Assembly (NCBI GenBank): GCA_031270755.1
Contig: JAISWV010000441.1
Coordinates: 1 to 12,653 of the forward strand
Length of the DNA: 12,653 nucleotides
Reading direction: 5' to 3'
DNA from: Synergistaceae bacterium
GTDB lineage: Bacteria > Synergistota > Synergistia > Synergistales > Aminobacteriaceae
In this document: one piece after another, positions 7,402 to 12,653 of the stretch
Layout: every line of letters begins with the position of its first letter
How positions within the stretch are numbered: position 1 is the stretch's first letter
Program-made: the position numbers and the translations under genes
Notes under the pieces: generated by a model
Databases searched by the model: none
What the model saw: the letters and a program-made list of their open reading frames with translations, nothing else
Told to the model about the DNA's origin: nothing

Positions 7402-8856
7402 GCGCTTGACCGTCGTTCCAGGATAGTAGTGCTCGAGGATGCGTTCGGCCGCCCATCCCTTTTGGGCGAGAGCCTGAGCTCCCCATTGGGACAGCCCCAC
7501 ACCGTGCCCCCATCCTCTGCCTCGAAAGACGAAAAATCCGTTTTCCTCTCGAATGGGTTCCGTGGGGCGAAGTGCCGGCATCGGCGCGCCCGGCAAAGAC
7601 TTGGGCAAGGGGGCGGGGGGCGGCGCCTTTTTCGCCTCGCTGCCCCTCTGGATTCCCACATTGAGATAGTCTTTTCGCTTGTCAGGGTTTATCAGCATAT
7701 CCATCAGCTCTGCCGAGGTGAACACCCCGTCCGACGTCATCTGCATCAATCGCGCCTCCTCGTTCCCGGACATGAGCGCGTTCGCAACCGACGTTTTGAA
7801 CGAGGCCCCCCCGCCGGAAACGCCGGAGACGTTGGAGGACCACTCCGGCTCTTTGGCCTCCGTTTTCGCCGGGGGTTGGGGCGTCTTGTCCTCGAAAGCC
7901 TCCGCCATGGGGACGCCGGTGGTCAGCATCGTGCTCTTCAAAAGGTTGGGACCTATCGCCGTCCTAAAAATGCTGGATTTCACCGAAGACGAGCCGCTGC
8001 TCCCCACGAAAGTCAGGTTGATCGCCCGTCCTCCGGCATCGGACTCCGCGACGCGGACTTCTTTGACCCGGCCCACGTTGCTTCCAATTTTGGAGAGCGC
8101 CGCCTGAACCTGCGAGGCGGGTATTTTGGCGGTCCAGCTGGTGTTGGGGGACTGGTACGCCACGGGTTCTTTCACCCCTTTCAGGTAAGGAACGTCTTTG
8201 CCCCACACGTGGGCGTTGGTGGCCGTATGACCGCCGCTGTCGGAGTGAAAAGGCGTGAAGGCCAAGGCGTCCTTATAGGCCAGAACTTCTCCTTCGGTTT
8301 CTTTGATGGCTTGGTTCGTGGCGGAGGTCTCCACCCCCGCCCCTTTGTAAACTTGATTGGATGAGGTATCGCCGACGTCGTAACCGCGAGCCGAGCGGTT
8401 CAGGCTCTGGAGCAATCCGTAGGTGCGCGAGATGATGGCCTGTACCTTCAGGTATTCTTTGGGCCAGCTGGAGCTGGCTTCCGCGGGCAGTACGCCGCGG
8501 ACGTAGTCTTCCACGTCCACGACGTTGATCAAGACGAACTCCTTGGTGAGGAAAAGCTTTCCTCTGTATTTTCTGCCGTTGAAGCCCAGGAGTTTCGAGC
8601 TGGAGATGTAGGCTGGGAGAGGATATTTGTGCTTCCCAACCACGACGGAAACGCCGGAAGGCTTCAACACCGCCGACTTCCCCAATCCGTGGCTTTTTCC
8701 CGCGGCGTCGACAAGGGTCATCGCGCCCTCCGAGGTCAAAGCGGCACTCGACGGGCGGTCCGCCAGCCGCACGTAGATATCCCGGGACTCCGCGGAGAGG
8801 GTGAACGCCAAAATCGACAGCAGCGATAAAAGACACAGTTTGAACGTATTCTTCAA
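7393..8856 (-). CDS. SpoIID/LytB-domain protein, septal-type peptidoglycan lytic enzyme
   Basis: SpoIID-family proteins are lytic transglycosylases that cut glycan strands from which stem peptides were removed. In Bacillus they act in engulfment; homologues occur in non-sporulating bacteria, where septal wall splitting is suggested. The product is 487 residues with a signal peptide or anchor at about 1-22. The core carries VLPAEASSSW, whose Glu126 matches the catalytic glutamate of SpoIID, then ISRTYGLL at 142-149, YDVGDTSSNQVYKG at 159-172 and FHSDSGGHTA at 203-212. The C-terminal signature RGRGWGHGVGLSQWGA is at 445-460. Between core and signature, residues 318-439 form an apparent insertion: a short helical segment followed by a proline-rich stretch (411-434). 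The start is the TTG at 8856, 7 nt after GGAGGT; the longer ORF to 8919 would place this Shine-Dalgarno inside the gene. queA begins 64 nt downstream. Confidence 0.92.
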   Translation of the reverse strand: MKNTFKLCLLSLLSILAFTLSAESRDIYVRLADRPSSAALTSEGAMTLVDAAGKSHGLGKSAVLKPSGVSVVVGKHKYPLPAYISSSKLLGFNGRKYRGKLFLTKEFVLINVVDVEDYVRGVLPAEASSSWPKEYLKVQAIISRTYGLLQSLNRSARGYDVGDTSSNQVYKGAGVETSATNQAIKETEGEVLAYKDALAFTPFHSDSGGHTATNAHVWGKDVPYLKGVKEPVAYQSPNTSWTAKIPASQVQAALSKIGSNVGRVKEVRVAESDAGGRAINLTFVGSSGSSSVKSSIFRTAIGPNLLKSTMLTTGVPMAEAFEDKTPQPPAKTEAKEPEWSSNVSGVSGGGASFKTSVANALMSGNEEARLMQMTSDGVFTSAELMDMLINPDKRKDYLNVGIQRGSEAKKAPPPAPLPKSLPGAPMPALRPTEPIREENGFFVFRGRGWGHGVGLSQWGAQALAQKGWAAERILEHYYPGTTVKRFK

Positions 8857-8863
8857 AAGGGTT

Positions 8864-8869
8864 ACCTCC
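8864..8869 (-). promoter_or_regulatory. Ribosome binding site fixing the spoIID TTG start
   Basis: GGAGGT on the minus strand lies 7 nt before the TTG at 8856, close to an ideal match and spacing. Starting there places a Lys directly before the hydrophobic signal segment. The in-frame ATGs at 8877 and 8919 have no comparable site. Confidence 0.7.
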
Positions 8870-8885
8870 AACGGCATACAGATTT

Positions 8886-8922
8886 TAACTTTAACTTGAC
8901 TTCCACATTTAACTTCCACATT
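8886..8922. repeat. Direct repeats upstream of spoIID
   Basis: On the plus strand two 13-bp copies lie back to back, TGACTTCCACATT at 8897-8909 and TAACTTCCACATT at 8910-8922, differing at one base. The hexamer TAACTT is also repeated at 8886-8891 and 8892-8897. The array sits 30-66 nt upstream of the spoIID start, where promoter and activator sites are expected. Tandem hexamers of this kind are typical of response-regulator sites, but no regulator can be named. Confidence 0.5.
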
Positions 8923-8937
8923 GAGTACACATTATTC

Positions 8938-8955
8938 AAAAATGCGTTGCAACGC
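8938..8955 (-). terminator. Short candidate terminator of the peptidase operon
   Basis: On the minus strand, 2 nt after the stop codon of the P1 peptidase gene, the palindrome GCGTTGCAACGC can fold into a 4-bp GC-containing stem with a 4-nt loop. It is followed by ATTTTT. The stem is shorter than usual for an intrinsic terminator, but the T run and position fit the end of the C69-P1 transcript. Confidence 0.4.
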
Positions 8956-8957
8956 GG

Positions 8958-10085
8958 CTATTGTATAACAACAGTAGAGCAAAATGGAGTACCGTTTTCC
9001 AAAAGCGTCGGCAAGAACTCGTTCAGGCTCCGGCGTTCGTTGCCGTCCCTTCCCTTCATGGGCCCGGCTGCGACGAGGGCGTTCAATATCGCCTCTTCCA
9101 CGGCCTCCGCGGTTCCTTTGAAGAAGGGATCGATACGGTCTTCGTGTAGCGTTTGGCGAACGATGCAGCCGTTTTCGGGAGATGTGTGCGGGATGCGCCA
9201 AGCGGTCGAGAAGGCCAGGGCCACATCTCCGCTGCCGTCGCCGGCGAAGGAGCCTGTACGTCCCACGCCGAGAAAACTGCGCTTGGCGAGGCGCTTCAAC
9301 TGGCGAGCGTCCAGTGGAGCGTCCGTCGCTGTCACGACGATAATCGAACCTCGTTCCGCCGCTTTTTCCGACGGCTCGGTCAGCAGAGCCTCCACGCGCG
9401 GCCCCACATGCCGCCCCGCTATGGTTAGGCTGGACAGTTCTCCAAAATTGGCGAGGACCAGAACCCCCAGGGTATAATTTCCGCCGGCGCTGGGGCCCGC
9501 GGCTTTCGAGTCTATGGCTCTCGAGTCTATGACTCTGGACGCGCTGCCGATTCCTCCCTTGAGCTGAAAGCAGGACATGCCGCGTCCCGCGCCTACCGAG
9601 CCTTCTTCGAAATCGGAGGACGCGGAGGAGAAGGCCATATCCAGATGGTCACGGGTGAGTTTGGAGGCCCGCGCGTCGTTCAAGAAGCTGTCGTTGCATT
9701 CGCAGACCACGGGGTTGACGCTGCCCTCGGTGCGGCAAATTTCCGCGTCCCGTTCCATCTCCCGGCGAAAGAGCGCGTCGTACAAAACTCCCACGCTGGA
9801 GACCCCCGTCAAGACAACGGCTGTTTCCAGCGTCCCTTTTTCCTCTATCTGAATCAGCCCTGCGCTTTTGCCGAATCCATTGAAAACGCCCACGGCAGCC
9901 GTCAATTTTTCGCGAAACAGCGACCCTCCGGCGGGCACCACCACCGTCACGCCGGTGTGCACGCCCCGGGGGTCGTCCACCGTGCAGTGCCCGACCGTCA
10001 CGCCCTTCACGTCGGCAATGGAATTCCGCCGCCCAGGCGTCATGACGCCCACCCGGACGCCGTAGTCCCTTATGCGCGGCCTCAT
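8958..10085 (-). CDS. P1/S58-family (DmpA-like) self-cleaving aminopeptidase
   Basis: Members of peptidase family S58 split themselves into two chains and then act as N-terminal nucleophile aminopeptidases on D- or L-residues or beta-peptides; the real substrate here is unknown. The product is 375 residues with no signal peptide, so probably cytoplasmic. Seen: VGHCTVDD at 31-38, HTGVTVVVP at 43-51, the ECNDS segment at 129-133, KGGIGSASR at 176-184, YTLGVLVLANFG at 204-215, and ERGSIIVVTATDAPL at 244-258. Cleavage between Gly246 and Ser247 would free Ser247 as nucleophile, as in DmpA. GVGRTGS (273-279) and DGSGDVALAFS (283-293) follow. The ATG at 10085 has GGAG 7 nt upstream and lies 2 nt after the C69 stop, so the two peptidase genes are coupled. 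A tiny in-frame duplication (IDSRA/IDSKA) sits at 186-195. Confidence 0.92.
   Translation of the reverse strand: MRPRIRDYGVRVGVMTPGRRNSIADVKGVTVGHCTVDDPRGVHTGVTVVVPAGGSLFREKLTAAVGVFNGFGKSAGLIQIEEKGTLETAVVLTGVSSVGVLYDALFRREMERDAEICRTEGSVNPVVCECNDSFLNDARASKLTRDHLDMAFSSASSDFEEGSVGAGRGMSCFQLKGGIGSASRVIDSRAIDSKAAGPSAGGNYTLGVLVLANFGELSSLTIAGRHVGPRVEALLTEPSEKAAERGSIIVVTATDAPLDARQLKRLAKRSFLGVGRTGSFAGDGSGDVALAFSTAWRIPHTSPENGCIVRQTLHEDRIDPFFKGTAEAVEEAILNALVAAGPMKGRDGNERRSLNEFLPTLLENGTPFCSTVVIQ
9506..9535. repeat. 15-bp tandem duplication inside the P1 peptidase gene
   Basis: Two adjacent 15-bp units on the plus strand, 9506-9520 and 9521-9535, match at 14 of 15 bases (tcgagtctatggctc and tcgagtctatgactc). 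They add five residues in frame in a loop before the YTLGVLV strand, so the protein stays intact. This looks like a recent slippage product. Confidence 0.7.
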
Positions 10086-10087
10086 GT

Positions 10088-11851
10088 TCAGGCTCCGGCT
10101 CCCGTCAAGGTCGTCAGTCCTTTGCCCACAAGGCGCCGGCCTTTTTCGTTTTCCAGAATCAGCCACATGTCGGTGAGGCAGGGGGTAGAGTTCTTCACCC
10201 ACTCTCCCACCGCAAAGGAAAGCCGGAGTTTCCCCTCTTCTCGCGCCGTCGCCTCCAGGACCCTCGACCACTTGGAGTAAGGCGCGTAATGAGGGCCAAA
10301 CAGCGTCTTCTCCGGGACCAGGCTCTCCGCGCAGAAATCGGCGCCGCAGACGGCGATTTGGACCGAAAAGGTTTTTTCGGTGTCAGCTCTCACGTCGATT
10401 TCCCTGGGAAGCTCCACTGCCTGAACGCCGATTTTCGCGTAAAGCTCGTCCAATTTTTGCAGCGTGCGAGCCGACCAATCGGCGACGGAACCGGTCAACA
10501 GCCCTCTGGCCTTCTCGGGGTCCGTATTGAAGTGCTCCAGGGCCAAGGGCTCGAAGTAACGCACTTCACTGCGCAGGGTGCTTTCGAACTCCGCGATGGC
10601 CGCCTTGACCTCCGCCGCCTTTTCCCCGTAAAGCGGGTCCACCGCCGCCTGCAGGTCGGTATAGTGGAACCACGCCTCGTCCTTGGAGTAGTCCAGATCC
10701 GACGGCGGCACGGAAAAGTGGGTTTTCAACGCCTCCTCGGAGTCTCCGGCGTAGGCGTCGGGAGCGCACACGATGCCAAAGTACCAGGGGGAGTAAGGCG
10801 AGAGGCACGGTCGTCCCAGAGCGCGCCAGATCAGCGTCATATCGTGGTTTTCCCGGATTTGAACGACGGTGCTTTCCAGCGTGGTGGCGACGCATATAGG
10901 CCGCGTCCTCATGAAGTGCGGGGTATCGCCCCCCGAGACGTCCTGAGGCGTATCTTCGAAGTGGCAGCGCAGGACCTTCTCGATGTCCTCCACCCCTATC
11001 TTGCGGGAGGGCTTCGCCGAAAACGGCAGGCCGGCCTCGGGGTCCACCTCCCGCTCCAGCAGAATCTCCAGCCCCCGGCGATGACGGTGGACGTTGCGCA
11101 CGACGCGATACGATTCCGGAGCCTGGTAAGAACGGGCAAAGTCAAATTCCTCTTTCCGCGGGTCGTGCCAACCCCGTTGAACCGCGTAGGAAAGCAATTT
11201 TTCGAATCCCGGTCCCTGGGGATCGGGTTGTCGGATGGTGTAATGGTTGGGGTTCACGTAGATTTCGTCGTCCTGCACGCGTTTTACGGCGTAGTGTTTT
11301 CCGTTGACGACCTGGAGGACCCAGATCTCGTTTTTGTCGGCGAAGTGATAGCTGCGTCCGCTGTCGATGTAGCCGTATCTGTCGATGAGCGCGCCGGCAA
11401 CCTCGACGGCGTTATAGGCGGACCGCGCCCGCTCCGCCGTCAACCGGCGAAGGCCGTAGCCGATGCCCCCCTCCGTCAGCTCGGGAGCGTCTTCCCTGGA
11501 CTTGCCGCAGTTGTCGCTACACAGGACGACTCCGTGCCCGTTGACGTAAAGGTCGCAAAACGATGCCCCGCCGTCCGAAACAAAAGGCCGCGCCTCCGAC
11601 CAAAAAAGCTTCGGGCGCTCCCGGGGCAAGCTCAAAACGGCCGCCTTCGGCTCGAAACGGATGGTTCCCCCACGAGACAACGCGGGAACGATATGCGTCC
11701 TCATCACGTAGCGTCCGCTGCTGTCCTCGTTGTGTCCCACCAAAACTTCCCCGGTCGCCGAGGCGTTTTTGCCCACCAGTACCGTCGTGCAAGCAAACGC
11801 CCTCCCGGCGGTCAAAAGAACGGTGCCGACAATCATTAAAAGCCAACCCAT
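10088..11851 (-). CDS. Secreted C69-family (PepD-like) dipeptidase
   Basis: Peptidase family C69 enzymes are N-terminal nucleophile hydrolases that release amino acids from dipeptides or short peptides. The product is 587 residues. A hydrophobic signal peptide at 1-20 ends in AFA, and cleavage there would expose Cys21 (CTTVLVGKNAS) as the N-terminal catalytic nucleophile. Further family features are GHNEDSSGRYV at 39-49, the NGHGVVLCSDN segment, a GGIGYGLRRL helix, a YGYIDSGRSYHFADKNEIWVLQ-type region and NPNHYTIR. The residues before Cys do not fit a lipobox well, so secretion rather than lipidation is favoured. The ATG at 11851 has GGGAG 9 nt upstream and an in-frame stop two codons before it, so no longer form exists. 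The first residues lack a positive charge, which is unusual for a signal peptide. The P1 peptidase gene follows after 2 nt, suggesting a peptide-use operon. Confidence 0.92.
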   Translation of the reverse strand: MGWLLMIVGTVLLTAGRAFACTTVLVGKNASATGEVLVGHNEDSSGRYVMRTHIVPALSRGGTIRFEPKAAVLSLPRERPKLFWSEARPFVSDGGASFCDLYVNGHGVVLCSDNCGKSREDAPELTEGGIGYGLRRLTAERARSAYNAVEVAGALIDRYGYIDSGRSYHFADKNEIWVLQVVNGKHYAVKRVQDDEIYVNPNHYTIRQPDPQGPGFEKLLSYAVQRGWHDPRKEEFDFARSYQAPESYRVVRNVHRHRRGLEILLEREVDPEAGLPFSAKPSRKIGVEDIEKVLRCHFEDTPQDVSGGDTPHFMRTRPICVATTLESTVVQIRENHDMTLIWRALGRPCLSPYSPWYFGIVCAPDAYAGDSEEALKTHFSVPPSDLDYSKDEAWFHYTDLQAAVDPLYGEKAAEVKAAIAEFESTLRSEVRYFEPLALEHFNTDPEKARGLLTGSVADWSARTLQKLDELYAKIGVQAVELPREIDVRADTEKTFSVQIAVCGADFCAESLVPEKTLFGPHYAPYSKWSRVLEATAREEGKLRLSFAVGEWVKNSTPCLTDMWLILENEKGRRLVGKGLTTLTGAGA

Positions 11852-11907
11852 TTTTCAACTCTCCCATCCTTAGGAACTGGTCATGATCAGAGATCACAAC
11901 GAACAAT

Positions 11908-11931
11908 GAAAATAGAGGCGAATCTATTTTC
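11908..11931. terminator. AT-rich stem-loop between cyclase and C69 genes
   Basis: GAAAATAGA at 11908-11916 and TCTATTTTC at 11923-11931 pair perfectly over 9 bp around the loop GGCGAA. It begins 50 nt past the cyclase stop on the minus strand and ends 57 nt before the C69 start. The stem has few GC pairs and only short T runs follow, so it may be a weak terminator or an operator. In the rest of this 130-nt gap I see only a doubtful -10 box (TATCAT on the minus strand at 11951-11946). Confidence 0.4.
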
Positions 11932-11981
11932 GTAGGAATGGGTATATGATACAACAACGTATACTGCGTGTACGCGTCATC

Positions 11982-12653
11982 TCAGCCGCCGACGACCTCG
12001 AACACTGGAATCTTCCCGTACTTGCCCTTGACCTCGAGGCCGCCCAGAAAATTCAGCTCTACGCTTTTGTCGGGCAGGCTGTCTGCGGCGGCGCGGCTGA
12101 TGAGTATCTGGCCCGGTTTGGCGTTGGACTCCAGCCGCGCGGCGGTGTTCACCGTGTCGCCGATAGCCGTGTAATCCATGCGGAACGATGCGCCTATGTT
12201 GCCGATGATGGCGTCGCCGGTATTGATGCCGATACCGAACTTCACGCCGCGCCCGTATTCGAGCGTCAGCTTCCGCTCCAGCGCGACGGACTCCTCCCGC
12301 ATGGCCAGCGCGGCGCGGACTGCCGCCAGCGTAGGATTCGGAATATCGTAAGGCGCGCCCCAGAACGCCATCGCCGCGTCGCCGAGCTTGCCCAGTTCGC
12401 CGAGCTCGCGCAGCATGTCCGGTTCCCTGCCCGTATACAGCGCGTACATTTCCACGGCGAGCGAGGGGTACCGCGTCCCGCCGTAATAAAGTTCCGACAG
12501 TGCCCGCCGTACCACGCCGTCGCTTTCGGTCAGCCCGTTGACGTGGCCTAAACGAGCGGCTGCGCCGCTTTCCCAGCGAGCGGCGCGAAGCGTGTCGATC
12601 GGTACGACAAGCTCATCCGCGCGCATCGGCCCGCCGGCGGTACGCGCTTTGAA
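11982..12653 (-). CDS. CHASE2 / class III nucleotide cyclase, partial and internally deleted
   Basis: Class III cyclases make cAMP or cGMP; CHASE2 is an extracytoplasmic sensor domain normally followed by membrane helices. The gene enters from the right edge with an open frame, and 223 residues are visible. Counting from the Met codon at 12626, residues 27-69 (GHVNGLTESDGVVRR, then YYGGTRYPSLAVE) match the end of a CHASE2 domain. They pass directly into the second half of a cyclase domain: LGDAAMAFWGAP at 81-92 with a metal-binding Asp83, GIGINTGDAIIGNIG at 131-145, and DYTAIGDTVNTAARLES at 151-167 with the transition-state Asn160 and Arg164. The membrane helices and the first cyclase half, with the other metal-binding Asp, are absent. 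The product should be inactive unless this is an assembly error. Base use looks more GC-rich than in the neighbours. The cyclase identity is sure; functionality is doubtful. Confidence 0.85.
   Translation of the reverse strand, partial: FKARTAGGPMRADELVVPIDTLRAARWESGAAARLGHVNGLTESDGVVRRALSELYYGGTRYPSLAVEMYALYTGREPDMLRELGELGKLGDAAMAFWGAPYDIPNPTLAAVRAALAMREESVALERKLTLEYGRGVKFGIGINTGDAIIGNIGASFRMDYTAIGDTVNTAARLESNAKPGQILISRAAADSLPDKSVELNFLGGLEVKGKYGKIPVFEVVGG

Noticed and set aside
7393..8856. SpoIID as evidence of an endospore former
   Set aside because: No other sporulation gene is present, SpoIID-domain proteins occur in many non-sporulating bacteria, and the neighbours are division and wall genes.
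10289..11839. 516-codon plus-strand ORF opposite the C69 gene
   Set aside because: It is the mirror of the GC-rich C69 coding frame. Its translation is Arg/Val/Gln-rich with no recognisable domain, and the minus-strand gene has clear family motifs throughout.
11841..11851. Lipoprotein reading of the C69 N-terminus
   Set aside because: The residues before Cys21 (A-F-A) are a poor lipobox, and the Cys is needed as the N-terminal catalytic nucleophile of family C69.
11881..11900. CRP-like site TGTGATCTCTGATCATGA (minus strand) before the C69 gene
   Set aside because: Only the first half fits TGTGA-N6-TCACA; the second half does not. The nearby cyclase makes the idea tempting but the match is too weak.
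1..12653. A novel defence, mobile or biosynthetic system
   Set aside because: Every substantial ORF on the coding strand belongs to a recognised family, and there is no integrase, transposase, toxin-antitoxin pair, CRISPR array or unexplained gap over 200 nt.

Overview
All genes in this 12.65 kb window lie on the minus strand, so transcription runs from high to low coordinates. The content is a bacterial chromosome housekeeping region with moderately high GC coding sequence and short AT-rich gaps. No tRNA, rRNA, insertion sequence, CRISPR array or phage gene is visible. The gene mix is a secreted C69 dipeptidase next to a P1/DmpA-type aminopeptidase, a SpoIID-like lytic enzyme in a cell with no other sporulation genes here, and dTDP-sugar genes. 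This reminds me of amino-acid- and peptide-fermenting Gram-negative anaerobes such as Synergistota. That assignment is an inference (about 50%); nothing in the window proves it.

Layout in transcription order: (i) 12653-11982, the 3' part of a CHASE2/class III nucleotide cyclase gene that appears to have lost its centre. (ii) 11851-8958, a two-gene peptidase operon: a secreted C69 dipeptidase, then a P1-family self-cleaving aminopeptidase only 2 nt downstream. (iii) 8856-1600, a cell-envelope, division and metabolism cluster: spoIID-like, queA, mltG, ftsK and a thiamine pyrophosphokinase gene. The last four are separated by only 10-11 nt and probably share one transcript. A good candidate promoter for queA lies over the 3' end of spoIID. 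(iv) 1421-1, rfbB and the 5' end of rfbA (overlapping by 11 bp), the first dTDP-sugar genes, behind a 178-nt AT-rich, repeat-rich gap.

How the genes may work together: SpoIID and MltG are both enzymes that cut peptidoglycan glycan strands, and FtsK clears and segregates DNA at the septum, so region iii pairs wall cleavage with chromosome segregation. RfbA and RfbB make dTDP-4-keto-6-deoxyglucose for surface polysaccharide. The two peptidases would turn external oligo- or dipeptides into amino acids. The thiamine and queuosine genes look like passengers in the operon.

Three start codons (tpk, queA, spoIID) are best read as TTG, which shortens the naive ORFs. I see no convincing novel multi-gene system. 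The points most worth checking are the cyclase junction, the 122-residue insertion in SpoIID, and the repeat arrays upstream of rfbB and spoIID.
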